From Bacteroidota bacterium (GTDB taxonomy: Bacteria > Bacteroidota > Bacteroidia > Chitinophagales > Chitinophagaceae), in assembly GCA_016715505.1 (NCBI GenBank), contig JADJZY010000017.1, positions 4,294 to 68,293 on the forward strand: a stretch of 64,000 nt of DNA. Reading direction: 5' to 3'. The notes below the pieces were generated by a model. That model did no database searches. It was not told the origin of the DNA and was given only the letters and a program-made list of their open reading frames with translations. Made by a program: the position numbers and the translations under genes. Below are positions 9,193 to 18,717 of the stretch, in pieces (position 1 is the stretch's first letter; each line of letters begins with the position of its first letter).

Positions 9193-11277
9193 CTAACCCA
9201 ATTGTATTGTTATGAATTGTCCTTTTCGATATTGAGTACCTGCAGCAACAGATTGATTTTTTACTTTACCCTGCCCCACCGGTATAACTTTAAATCCGGC
9301 ATTCTCGAGTACAAAAATGGCATCACGCAAACCCATCCCTTGCACATCAGGTGTTTGATGCTTAGTCATTGCCAGCTTTTGGTATTTGGCCTTTCCAGTA
9401 CTATCCGGATATATCCAATGCACCCAATCCTGAGGCTCTGTATTTAGCGCCGGCATATTCAGTTTTCCGGCAAGCAGTTGATAATCGCGACTGCGCATAC
9501 TCTGCATGGGTAAATACGATTTTCGAGAAGCAATCAAGCTATCGGATTCCGATTTGTGCATATTAATTGCATACAATCGGTTGGCAACCTCTTTAAATAC
9601 GGGCAAGGCAATTTGGCCACCATAATAGTTGGCGGAACCCTTTTTGGTTCGGATAACCACACAAATGGTATACTGTGGATTCTCTTTGGGGAAAAAGCCA
9701 ACAAATGATCCATGATAAACCCGGTCGGAATAACGAATGCCTTTGTCTGCTACCTGCGCAGTACCTGTCTTTCCGCAAATTTTATAATACGGATTTTTGA
9801 GTGCCTTTCCGGTACCTGTTTCTACGACTTCGTTCATCACTTCTTTTAGTTGCACTATGGACTGAGAATCCAAAATCTGATCTCTCCATACCTGTGGTTG
9901 ATAAGAAATAATTTCTTTGCCATATTCCTGCACACTCTTTACCAAATAAGGTTTCATCATTTTACCATTATTGGCGATGGCATTATACACCATGCAAGTG
10001 TGTAGAGGCGTAATTAAAACCTGGTATCCCATGCCTAAATACGCTAAAGAATAACGGCCTTTACTTACGGAATCGCGGATAAATTTCGGCATCACTTCAC
10101 CACTCATTCCCAAACCGGTCAGCGTATCCAATCCAAGTGCATGCAAATTATACCAATAGCTCGCCGGTTTTTCTTTATAATTTTCATGAATCAATTTGGC
10201 AAAAGCGACATTGGAAGATTGCGCAAAGGCATCCTTAATACTTAATACACCCAATCCTGCGTGGCTATCGCGAATGGTATATGGACCGAATTTACTAGTA
10301 CCACCCTGGCAATTGACTTTGTCTTCCACACGAATCAATTTATCGCGCATCAGGGCAATGAGAGATATCAATTTAAATGTTGATCCGGGCTCCAGGCGCT
10401 TAATGGCGTAGTTAAAATTTTCGGCATATTGACCGCTTTCATTTCGTCCTAAATTGGCAATGGCCTTTATTTTACCGGTACTAACTTCCATGACGATACA
10501 AGTTCCAAATGCGGCTTGTTCTTTTTCCAATTGTTGCAGGAGGGCATTTTCTGCCACATCCTGAATATTGACATCTAGAGTGGTTACGATGTCACGACCA
10601 TTTTCAGGCTCAATTTCAGAACCATCAATGGGCATCCAGGTACCACCGGCAATTCGACGAACAATCCGTTGTCCCTGCATACCGCTTAAGTGCAAATTAT
10701 ATTCGCGTTCAATGCCAACATTTTCAGCATTCTTACGCCATAAACCGATAACCCTATTTGCGAGTAATCCATATGGATTGATTCGCTTGGTTTGAGATTC
10801 GGCAATAAATCCGCCTTTATTTTGACCCTTACAAAAAGGTTCCATTTTTTTTACATTCAGATATTGGGCATAACTCGCTTTCTTCTTTAAGAGGAAATAT
10901 CGATTCCCTTTCTGGTATTCAGTTTCGAGGATTTCCTTCCAGGCCGTCCAGGAGTGATCACCCAATTCAGCAGCCAGTTTCTTCGACAAAGGTTCAAGGT
11001 GCTTGTGAAAAGTATCTGGTTTAATAGATTGAAAATCGATGCGTAAATCAAATTGAGGAATGGATGATGACAACAGACTGCCATCTTCCGAATAAATGTT
11101 TCCTCTTTCGGGTTGAATGTATTCTATTTTGGTATGCAGACTATCGGCATAAGAGCGCAATTCTTTTCCTTCTTTAAATTGAATACTAAATCCCTTATAA
11201 AGTATCATAATACCAAAAACACACATCCCCATGAAGGTGATGTAAACACGAAACCGGATGTCCTTACTGATTTTCAT
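9193..11277 (-). CDS. ftsI: FtsI/PBP3-type septal transpeptidase with C-terminal PASTA domain
   Basis: This is the class B penicillin-binding protein that cross-links septal peptidoglycan with FtsW. In 694 residues I see one N-terminal membrane anchor at about 9-28 and a dimerisation/linker domain to about 230. The transpeptidase domain holds all three active-site motifs: STFK near 303, SSN near 356 and KTGTA near 505. A PASTA domain fills the last 60-65 residues (TPDVQGMGLRDAIFVLENAG onward). A PASTA-bearing FtsI is common in Bacteroidota and Firmicutes but absent from E. coli. Its start lies 14 nt inside the ftsL-like gene and its stop abuts murE. Confidence 0.95.
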   Translation of the reverse strand: MKISKDIRFRVYITFMGMCVFGIMILYKGFSIQFKEGKELRSYADSLHTKIEYIQPERGNIYSEDGSLLSSSIPQFDLRIDFQSIKPDTFHKHLEPLSKKLAAELGDHSWTAWKEILETEYQKGNRYFLLKKKASYAQYLNVKKMEPFCKGQNKGGFIAESQTKRINPYGLLANRVIGLWRKNAENVGIEREYNLHLSGMQGQRIVRRIAGGTWMPIDGSEIEPENGRDIVTTLDVNIQDVAENALLQQLEKEQAAFGTCIVMEVSTGKIKAIANLGRNESGQYAENFNYAIKRLEPGSTFKLISLIALMRDKLIRVEDKVNCQGGTSKFGPYTIRDSHAGLGVLSIKDAFAQSSNVAFAKLIHENYKEKPASYWYNLHALGLDTLTGLGMSGEVMPKFIRDSVSKGRYSLAYLGMGYQVLITPLHTCMVYNAIANNGKMMKPYLVKSVQEYGKEIISYQPQVWRDQILDSQSIVQLKEVMNEVVETGTGKALKNPYYKICGKTGTAQVADKGIRYSDRVYHGSFVGFFPKENPQYTICVVIRTKKGSANYYGGQIALPVFKEVANRLYAINMHKSESDSLIASRKSYLPMQSMRSRDYQLLAGKLNMPALNTEPQDWVHWIYPDSTGKAKYQKLAMTKHQTPDVQGMGLRDAIFVLENAGFKVIPVGQGKVKNQSVAAGTQYRKGQFITIQLG

Positions 11278-11620
11278 GTTGAATGGATTGTGAAACGATT
11301 ATTTTATGAGGAGGAACTTTTGTTTTTTGTAAATGCAAATGAGAAACGCTTTTTTCGAGTTGACTTTCTTTGATCATACCCATAATTTGTGTTTTCTCAT
11401 CCACGTATTTCCATCTTAATTCTTTTAACTGCCGGCCTGTTTCATTGATTCGTCGGATGGTATTTTCAGCTTCATGATTCAGGGTGATATACAGGATGGC
11501 CAAAAAAGATCCATAAAGAATCAATGGAATATTTTGAACAATGCCCCTGTTACCAACAGTTTGCAGCAACTGTTTCCAGTTGGGTACTTGTTTGAGTATG
11601 TTGCTGTCCTGTCCGGGCAT
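11264..11620 (-). CDS. FtsL-like bitopic divisome protein
   Basis: The 118-residue protein has a cytoplasmic N-terminus of about 28 residues, a single membrane segment at about 29-46 (IPLILYGSFLAILYITL), and then a predicted coiled coil (AENTIRRINETGRQLKELRWKY). This is the build of FtsL, which pairs with FtsB and FtsQ to activate FtsWI. FtsL sequences diverge too fast to recognise by motif, so the call rests on topology, size and position between rsmH and ftsI. It overlaps ftsI by 14 nt. A 59-nt gap separates it from rsmH, the widest inside this operon. Confidence 0.75.
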   Translation of the reverse strand: MPGQDSNILKQVPNWKQLLQTVGNRGIVQNIPLILYGSFLAILYITLNHEAENTIRRINETGRQLKELRWKYVDEKTQIMGMIKESQLEKSVSHLHLQKTKVPPHKIIVSQSIQHENQ

Positions 11621-11679
11621 TTTATGATCATTTATTTTTACGCCTAAGCGTGTTTTTATAATTTATAGCTGTTGAAAAA

Positions 11680-12591
11680 CTATTCAATCTTTTCAGCAAC
11701 CCGAAGTTTAGCACTTCGTGATCTGGGGTTCATCTTGAGTTCTTTATCCGCAGCTAATATGGGTTTTTTCGAAACCACTTTTAAGGTGGCGCTTTTTCTA
11801 ACGGCCATCAAATCCAATTCATCTTCAAACGTTTCCTGCTTCATCCATTGTTTCACCAATCGATCTTCCAGCGAATGAAAGGTTATCACACAGAGTCGGC
11901 CACCGGGTGATAATGCAGGTGTAATTGTTTGAAGAAAGGTTTTTAGTACTTCTAACTCCTGATTCACTTCAATTCTCAAAGCCTGAAACACCTGTGCGAG
12001 ATATTTATTCGGATTACCATAAATACCCTGATCAATGCATTGCTTCAATCCATTAATCGTGGTGATTCGTTGCACCTGACGATGCTGAGCAATTTGGCGT
12101 GCCAACCACTTAGAATTGGTAACCTCCCCATATTTTTCAAAGATCCACTGCAACTCTTTTTCGTCATAGTTGTTCAGAACATCGGCAGCAGTTGTTTTAC
12201 TACGTTGATCCATCCGCATATCCAAAAGCGCATCAAAACGAGTTGAAAAACCCCTTTCTGCTGTATCGAACTGAAACGAACTCACCCCTAAATCGGCCAA
12301 TACGCCATCCAACCTGTTGTATCCATAAAACCTTAAAAAACGGGAGGCATATTGGAAATTTTCCGGAATAAAGTGCAATCGTTGATCATCGGGCAGATTT
12401 GCTTTTGCATCCGCATCCTGGTCAAAGGCAATCAGTTTTCCTGAAGGCCCCAGATGTTCCAGAATATGCCGGCTATGTCCTCCACCGCCAAATGTTGCAT
12501 CGAGGTATACGCCGTCCGGTTGAATATTCAACTGTTCGATACTTTCATGTAAAAGAACTGCCTGATGATAGAACGCTTGACTATTGTCCAT
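11680..12591 (-). CDS. rsmH: 16S rRNA (cytosine1402-N4)-methyltransferase RsmH
   Basis: RsmH (MraW) is a SAM-dependent methyltransferase acting on C1402 of 16S rRNA. I start it at the ATG at 12591 (MDNSQAFYHQAVLLHESI); the frame extends 14 codons upstream into mraZ. The 303-residue protein shows YLDATFGGGGHSRHIL near 30 (the SAM-binding loop), DLGVSSFQFD near 98, RGFSTRFDALLDMRMD near 112, and the C-terminal ITFHSLEDRLVK near 240. These are standard family marks. It overlaps the end of mraZ by 11 nt. Confidence 0.96.
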   Translation of the reverse strand: MDNSQAFYHQAVLLHESIEQLNIQPDGVYLDATFGGGGHSRHILEHLGPSGKLIAFDQDADAKANLPDDQRLHFIPENFQYASRFLRFYGYNRLDGVLADLGVSSFQFDTAERGFSTRFDALLDMRMDQRSKTTAADVLNNYDEKELQWIFEKYGEVTNSKWLARQIAQHRQVQRITTINGLKQCIDQGIYGNPNKYLAQVFQALRIEVNQELEVLKTFLQTITPALSPGGRLCVITFHSLEDRLVKQWMKQETFEDELDLMAVRKSATLKVVSKKPILAADKELKMNPRSRSAKLRVAEKIE

Positions 12592-13060
12592 CTTGAACCG
12601 GATTTGATTGGGTATATCCAGAACCCAAAACATTTCTGCGCAATTCTTTTCTTCTTTCCAGGGTTCGTGAGTCTCTTTCTTTTTCGAATGTTTCCTGGTC
12701 CCAAATGAGGGTTTTAGTCAATAAACCCTGCACCACAATATCCTTGTTCAATTCGGCATACTTAATCATCCGTTTTGGCAAAGTAATGCGCCCGGCTGCA
12801 TCAATGTCTACAGGTTGAAGCGTGCCGAACATGTCCAGCATCAGCTCTTCCACATCATCATTGTTGTTGTTTAAGGCAATCAGTTGATCTTCCACCACTG
12901 CCCATTGAGCCTCGGTATACAATTCCAAAAAGGGGCCTACTCCATGCATCAGGAAATAACTGCTAACACCTTCACCTACCTGCTTTTTTAATTGTGCAGG
13001 TAACATGAAGCGCCCTTTGGGGTCCAGCGTTACTTCAAAATTGCCACGGATTTTAATCAT
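12581..13060 (-). CDS. mraZ: MraZ transcriptional regulator
   Basis: MraZ is an AbrB-fold DNA-binding protein encoded at the head of dcw clusters and known in some bacteria to control its own operon. The 159-residue product has the two tandem SpoVT-AbrB-like repeats. The first, near 7-50, includes the LDPKGRFMLPAQ segment, and the second, near 85-130, includes DIDAAGRITLPKRM. Length and repeat spacing match the family. It is the first gene of the operon, preceded by a 363-nt non-coding region where the operon promoter must lie. Confidence 0.95.
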   Translation of the reverse strand: MIKIRGNFEVTLDPKGRFMLPAQLKKQVGEGVSSYFLMHGVGPFLELYTEAQWAVVEDQLIALNNNNDDVEELMLDMFGTLQPVDIDAAGRITLPKRMIKYAELNKDIVVQGLLTKTLIWDQETFEKERDSRTLERRKELRRNVLGSGYTQSNPVQDGQ

Positions 13061-13423
13061 CTCTCTTCGTACGACTTAACGTGACACAAAGTAACTATTT
13101 TTCCCTCAATACGACATAATTTTCTACTTTTTAATTTAGGAGATGTTTTCCACAGCTTAAACAGCCTGATCTCAGTGTATTCAAGGGTTCTATTGCAGAA
13201 ATTGCTGAAAAACTATGTGCAAAACATGTGAATTATCTGTTTATACTTAAAGTTTTATGTGTGAATTGTTGTGGAAAACATATAAAATACATTCATAATG
13301 TGTTGAAATGTGAAAAATTTAAGCCGTTTTAAGGTGCATAATGTATACGAGATACAAATTTGGCTAAAGTTACAACATAAAAAAATCGCTCCATAAGAGC
13401 GGCTCAATCTTTTGGCAAAAGGA
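13061..13423. promoter_or_regulatory. AT-rich spacer upstream of mraZ with DnaA-box-like 9-mers
   Basis: There is no gene in these 363 nt. The spacer must carry the dcw promoter (minus strand); the best partial -7 match I see is TTACTTTG on the minus strand at 13086-13093, which is not a full TAnnTTTG. The spacer also holds 9-mers close to the DnaA box TTATCCACA. TTTTCCACA occurs at 13146-13154 and, inverted, at 13270-13278 (8 of 9 matches). Weaker 7-of-9 sites lie at 13216-13224, 13227-13235 and 13309-13317. Whether DnaA binds here is inference only. Confidence 0.3.
13379..13401 (-). terminator. Rho-independent terminator after the TlpA-like gene
   Basis: On the minus strand a 5-bp GC-rich stem (CGCTC/GAGCG, 13387-13391 with 13397-13401) with a 5-nt loop is followed by an A/T run (13379-13385 are A on the plus strand, hence U in the transcript). 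It lies about 20 nt after the stop of the thioredoxin-like gene. The stem is short but the U-run is clear. Confidence 0.6.
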
Positions 13424-13918
13424 TTATTGCTTACTCATTGCCAATATTTTTTCAAAAAGCTCGTTTTCGGCACCCTCTTCATAACCGGTATGCTGATAAA
13501 CGATATTTCCATTCGGGTCTACAATAATGGTGTAAGGTACATTTTGAAAATTGAGAGATCTTTTTAAATCACTATTGGGATCAACGTAGGTCGGGAAAGT
13601 CCAACCTTGTGATTTCGCGTATGTTTTAACCATTGCCGTGGCACGGGCATCGTCTATCGAAATAGTTACATAATTAAAATTCACCTGTTGAGTCCATTCG
13701 GGCAATTTTGTTTTGATATTTTTGATTTCCTGCTTACAAGGAATGCACCAGGTTGCCCAAAAACTGACTAAAGTATATTTCCCTTTTTCGAAAATTTCGT
13801 TGAATGAAACTTGTTTGCCATTCAAATCACGGACTTTCGTTGTGGGTAAGGAGGTGTTTTGAGCGATCGCGCCTGAAAAACTCAGCGCAAATAGGAGGGT
13901 GTAAATGATCTTTTTCAT
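13424..13918 (-). CDS. TlpA/ResA-like secreted thioredoxin-fold protein
   Basis: The 164-residue protein has a signal peptide at residues 1-19 (ending SGAIA-Q) and a thioredoxin fold. The active site WCIPC is at about residues 58-62, preceded by LVSFWAT and followed by KQEI. The cis-proline region (QNVPYTIIVDPNG) is near 125-137. It belongs to the AhpC/TSA-Redoxin group of TlpA-like thiol-disulfide proteins in the periplasm. A redox partner cannot be assigned from context: purH lies upstream on the same strand, 105 nt away, and a terminator follows. It probably reduces periplasmic disulfides, but an extracytoplasmic thiol peroxidase-like role is also possible. Confidence 0.88.
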   Translation of the reverse strand: MKKIIYTLLFALSFSGAIAQNTSLPTTKVRDLNGKQVSFNEIFEKGKYTLVSFWATWCIPCKQEIKNIKTKLPEWTQQVNFNYVTISIDDARATAMVKTYAKSQGWTFPTYVDPNSDLKRSLNFQNVPYTIIVDPNGNIVYQHTGYEEGAENELFEKILAMSKQ

Positions 13919-14023
13919 GTTCTTTCTTTTTAACCAAACCTGATATTTTTTTGCTTGTTTGGTAATATCAAATATAGACCTTTTGACGCTTAATTGGTAA
14001 AGCGAACCAGCGTTAATTTTTGA

Positions 14024-15507
14024 CTAATGTTTAAAATGACGCATACCGGTCATCACCATAGCTAAGGAATTATTTTGACAATACTTGATAGAATCCTGAT
14101 CACGAATCGACCCTCCCGGTTGAATAAAGGCCGCAATTCCATGTTCATGAGCAATTTTTACGCAGTCATCAAATGGAAAAAATGCATCAGAAGCCAGAAC
14201 GGAACCTTGTAAATCAAATTTAAATTGTTTGGCTTTTTCAATGGCATGTCGCAATGCATCAATGCGTGATGTTTGTCCACAACCTTTACCTATTAGCTGA
14301 CCTTGTTTCACCAGTGCGATGGCATTCGATTTTAAATGTTTACAAACGATATTGGCAAAAATCATATCTTCTTTTTCTAATTCAGTCGATGTTCTCCCAC
14401 CTTTTTCAGTCCATTCCTGAAAATTCCCGATATCACTATCTTGTTCTAATGTCCCATTTAATATCCGCCGTTGCATTGAACCTAAAGGGTATGTCGTTTT
14501 TTGACGTAAGATGATTCGGTTCTTTTTTGCTTCAGGATTTCTAAAGCTTCTGCATCAAAAGAATCTGCAATCAGCACTTCAAAAAAAATATCCTGAATTT
14601 CACGGGCCAGTCCGGCATCAATGTTCCCATTCGTGATAATAATCCCTCCAAATGCACTTTCCGGATCTCCTGCAAGCGCTCTTTTCCAGGCATCCGAACC
14701 ATTTTCACCGAAGGCAATTCCACATACATTGGTGTGTTTGATAATTGCAAACAAGGGTTGATTCTTTTGAAATTCAGCAATCAATTGAAGTGCGGCATCC
14801 ACATCCACCAAATTGTTATAGGATAATTCTTTTCCATTTAATTGTTCGAAGATTAAATCCAATTGTCCGGTAAACTTGGCTTCCTGATGGGGATTCTCTC
14901 CATACCGTAAAACTTTGGTTTCCGCATTAAAATAGTTTGCGATAACCGTATCATAATGCCGAATGACTTCAAATGCTTTAGCAGCAAAAGATCTTCGCTG
15001 ACTGAGCGTGGTACTCCCATTTTGGGCTAACAATAATTCGTTTAGTGAGGAATAATCTTTCTTATCTGCCAGCACGGTTAAGTGACTAAAATTTTTAGCC
15101 GCAGCCCGAATCATAGATGGCCCTCCGATATCTATTTTTTCAATGATTAAATGTTCTTCGTTTGTTTGAGCAATGGTTTCTTCAAAAGGATATAAATCAA
15201 CAATTACCAAATCAATCATCGGAATTTCATAGGTCTGCATTTCATCCAGATCCTGCTGCTCAGTACGTCTGCCCAATATCCCCCCAAAAATCTTAGGATG
15301 TAGTGTTTTAACCCGACCTCCTAAAATCGATGGATAATTGGTAACTTCTTCAACGGGAATACATGGCAAACCCAGCCCTTCGATGAAAGTTCGGGTTCCT
15401 CCGGTAGAATAAATTTTAACGCCTTGTTGATTCAAGGTATGCAGCAAAGGTTCTAATCCATCTTTATAAAAAACTGAAATAAGTGCCGACTGAATTTTAA
15501 GATCCAT
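14024..15507 (-). CDS. purH: PurH bifunctional AICAR transformylase/IMP cyclohydrolase (one frameshift)
   Basis: PurH catalyses the last two steps of IMP synthesis. Start chosen at 15507 (MDLKIQSALISVFYKDGL); the open frame reaches 15546. The N-terminal IMP cyclohydrolase (MGS-like) domain shows YSTGGTRTFIE, GGRVKTLHPKIFGGILGR and GGPSMIRAAAKN. The transformylase half shows LRYGENPHQEA, then IIKHTNVCGIA, and after the break FFPFDDCVK and IQPGGSIRDQ. The frame is broken at about 14523-14528, in a run of six A on the minus strand. One added A restores a continuous protein of about 494 residues (ILKQKKNRIILRQ across the join). The gene is otherwise complete, so a sequencing error is likely. Confidence 0.93.
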
Positions 15508-15605
15508 AATGATTATTTGTGCGGCAAAATTATACCAAATGTTCACATATTAAGGATGTGATTTATGTCATCAAACAAATTAATTAAATCAACCTTTTTC
15601 TTGGA

Positions 15606-17662
15606 TTAAAAATAATATGCCCCTTGCCAGCGCATTGCAAAAACTTGATAACCTGCAGACGAAAGTCGATCATGCCAATTTCGCGTTTTAGAATCGCTCA
15701 GTGTAGATTCCAGGATGATGTTGGCAACCTTAAAATTAGATTTCAAGTGTTGAATATTTCCGTTATAGTCACGTGACAAAATGAGATAATCCACATCAAG
15801 GGCTCTATCACATTTAAATCCGGCTTGCATCAAACGGAGGATTCTTTTTCCTTTCCAGGTAAACATTTGCGCATATTTATTGTTGGGTAAATGCACTTGT
15901 CGTTCTTCTTTGATTTGATAATACATTTTACAAGGATCAAAAACATATTTTTCACTGCGATTATCTTTTGATTTAGGGAGTAAATATTTTATTTGCTGTC
16001 CTTCAACGGAGCAAAGCATGGGGTTGTAATGATCGTTGATTATTACAAGTTGATATTGGTGCAAAGTCACCCATTGCTTCATCAAACCTATTACGCTGAT
16101 ACAGAGCCCAACAGCAAGAATCCCTCCCATTGCCCATTTATTTCTGTATTTCCAAAACACACCCATCATGAATAATAACAGGTACCAACAAAAAAGTTCG
16201 GTCTTATACATTTCTCCGGTACGCCAAATAACCCATTCACCTTGCGCAATAAATTGTATGACCACATTGAGCTTAAGAATCATCCATTGGGTCACAGAAC
16301 CTAAAGCGCTTGCTATCATTTGAATCGGACTCAAGAGTACTACAGCAATTTCTAAATAGAGTATGAAGGTGGTCCATGGTACGGCAATCAGATTACTGAA
16401 AACAAACAAGAGGGGAAATTGATGAAAATAATATAAACACAATGGCCATGTCAAGACCTGTGCAGCAAGGGTTCCGGAGATTAGTTGTAGGGGAAAATTC
16501 ACCCATTTATTGGAGGTACTTAGTCGGCGGTAAAACGGCGTATAAAAAATTACCAGGCTTAAAACTGCCAAATAAGAGAGCTGAAATCCAATATCAAATA
16601 ACCAATTCGGATTCCACAGCAATAAACAAAACGCACTTGCACATAAATTATTAAAGACATTCATTTCTCTCTTCTGGCAAGCACCCATACCAATAAATGT
16701 AAACATCACCGCAGCTCTTAATACAGAAGGTGGCAGCCCGGTTAAGATAGCAAACATCCACATCCCCAATAATGCTAGGATCACGGATGATCTTTTCTTC
16801 CTTGCAAAAAATGGAATCAACATGAGTAGCCGCTGTAAACCCACATAAAAAATAGCCATATGCATACCTGAAATGGCAATAATGTGTGCTAAACCCGTTC
16901 TGCTGTATGAATCCCACAGTTCGGCGTCAATATTTTTCCGGTAACCAATCAGCAATGCCTCTGCCATTCCTGAAGCAGAAGAATCCACGATATTCTTTTT
17001 TAAAATTCCCCGACAAGTTTTTGTGTCTGATTTAATATTTTACCTACCGAGTTGACCTTATGGCTAATCTGTTGCCATTCATCATTTCGAAGGTATGCAC
17101 TGTAATAAATTCCTTGTCGTTTACAATAGTCCGTATAATCAAAAGCACCCGGATTTCCGGAATTTCGAATGGCTTGAAATTTATTTTTACAAAAGATTTG
17201 GTCACCATATTCCAAAGACTTAGACTGACTATCCTTTTGAAGATAAATGATCGCTCGCGCATGTTCGGGTAATGATTTTTTTCCTTGTTGGATAAAGGAA
17301 GAAACGTTCACTTCACATTTTATCGTCTTTTCTTTTTCATCGGGCTCTGCCACTATTTGCGCATAGAAATGTCCTTCCTGCGATTTGAATAAACCTGAGT
17401 TGAACACCTGATCATTCATTTCGGCTACAATGATGGATAAGGCCCCCAATCCAAATAATATCATTTGTTGAAATATCCCAAATAACCATTGATAATATCT
17501 GGATTTACGGAAGATCCAACAGGCAGCTCCAAGCAGAAAAATCACGAATAAAACCACTATCCGGGCAGCCCATGCTTCCGGCAGAATTTGTACAAGGCTA
17601 ATCCCCAACACATACGGCAATATCACCCTCAAAAAGGGTGCTTGCCTGATCAATTTAATCAC
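15606..17662 (-). CDS. comEC: ComEC/Rec2-family DNA-uptake membrane protein (one frameshift)
   Basis: ComEC forms the inner-membrane channel for single-stranded DNA in natural transformation. The N-terminal part (from 17662) has several membrane segments and the DUF4131-type OB-like domain (GDQIFCKNKFQAI, NSGNPGAFDYTDYCKRQGIYYSAYL). The second part holds the Competence domain (RTGLAHIIAISGMHMAIFYVGL, then GLPPSVLRAAVMFTFIG). The frame breaks at about 17001-17010 in a TTTTAAAAAA tract; one added base gives GEFLKKNIVDSSASGMAEAL and about 685 residues. The C-terminal metallo-beta-lactamase domain of ComEC from Bacillus is not recognisable; about 150 unassigned residues take its place, as often in Bacteroidota. 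It begins 5 nt after the SPOR-protein stop, so the two are probably cotranscribed. Confidence 0.88.
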
Positions 17663-17667
17663 GGCCC

Positions 17668-18657
17668 TTATTTTAAAATATGTACGTCTCCCTTTGGATT
17701 AAAAAATCTTCGGAGGGAGTCCACCAACTTTGTGGTGTCATTGAGGGGATGAGAGGCGTCGATGGTTACGACGAATGCGCCATTCATTGGAATGACATTT
17801 GACTTATTTCCGTATCGGGCCCATTTCTGCGATTTGGCATTCGCAGCAGCCTGATCGGTGGAACTAAAAACCACGACTCGATATTCCTTTCCGATTGGCG
17901 CAGGAGGAGGTGGAGTTGGGGTTTGAACAAGTGAAGTATCTTTATTGACATTCGTGTCGACTGGTGTGGTCGGCACCAATGTATCTGCACTCAAAGGTGT
18001 GCTTGATTGCTGTGTATCTGCTTGAGGAACACTCACAGGAGTGTTATTTTCTGGTGTTGCTTCCTCGGGGCTGACAGATTTGTTTTCCTGATAATAGGTG
18101 TAACCGAAATAAGAGATGACCAGTAACAGCAAGACTGCGGCAGCCGGCACAATGAACTTCATGACATTCAAATTCTTCTTTCGGCGATAATCTGATTTTC
18201 CGGATGAAGTATAACTATAATCCAACTTTGCTTCTTCTTGTGGTGGGGCTGCAACTTTGATTTCGGTAAAAACAGCTGGTACAGGTTCCACGCCGAGGTT
18301 TAAATCATTGGACTGAAAAAAGGCGATTTTTCCGTTTCGCATTTCAAAACGCCCCAGGTTGGGCACTTCAAACTTGCCTCCTTTCTGCAAAAGATCTTTT
18401 ACTTCTATGCAATAAGTGCGAATATGATTTGAGGCATTGGCTATACTGACATTTTCTTTGGAGGCAATAAAGGAGGCGAAAGTATCATCAATTGAACCAA
18501 CCGGATTAAAGGTGATATCATACATCGGCGGAGATACTTTTCCTTCGGCGCTCTGTGATGAAGCCCCCACCCGTTTTAGGTCGAAAACACCCAATCCGGG
18601 CAGGCTACAATACCTGTTTTTCAACAAAAACGCCCCGATATACTGATTGATGTCCAT
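17668..18657 (-). CDS. HU-like/SPOR-domain single-pass membrane protein
   Basis: The 329-residue protein has three parts. Residues 1-125 resemble the CCDC81-like prokaryotic HU domain pair found in Bacteroidota (MDINQYIGAFLLKNRYCSLP, then VPNLGRFEMRNGKIAF). A single membrane segment lies at about 166-184 (FIVPAAAVLLLLVISYFGY). A Pro/Thr/Gln-rich linker leads to a C-terminal SPOR domain at about 255-329 (KEYRVVVFSSTDQAAANAKS, then FVVTIDASH). SPOR domains bind denuded septal glycan, so the protein probably sits at the division site with its HU-like part in the cytoplasm. It starts the unit that continues into comEC. Function beyond septal targeting is unknown. Confidence 0.8.
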   Translation of the reverse strand: MDINQYIGAFLLKNRYCSLPGLGVFDLKRVGASSQSAEGKVSPPMYDITFNPVGSIDDTFASFIASKENVSIANASNHIRTYCIEVKDLLQKGGKFEVPNLGRFEMRNGKIAFFQSNDLNLGVEPVPAVFTEIKVAAPPQEEAKLDYSYTSSGKSDYRRKKNLNVMKFIVPAAAVLLLLVISYFGYTYYQENKSVSPEEATPENNTPVSVPQADTQQSSTPLSADTLVPTTPVDTNVNKDTSLVQTPTPPPPAPIGKEYRVVVFSSTDQAAANAKSQKWARYGNKSNVIPMNGAFVVTIDASHPLNDTTKLVDSLRRFFNPKGDVHILK

Positions 18658-18717
18658 AAATAAATTATAATCCCCGTAGGGCGGTAAAATTAGAAAGTCT
18701 TGTTCAGATTACAAATT

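Noticed and set aside
14024..14476. Split purH as two separate enzymes
   Set aside because: The two frames join seamlessly after one added A, with conserved sequence on both sides; nothing suggests real separate genes.
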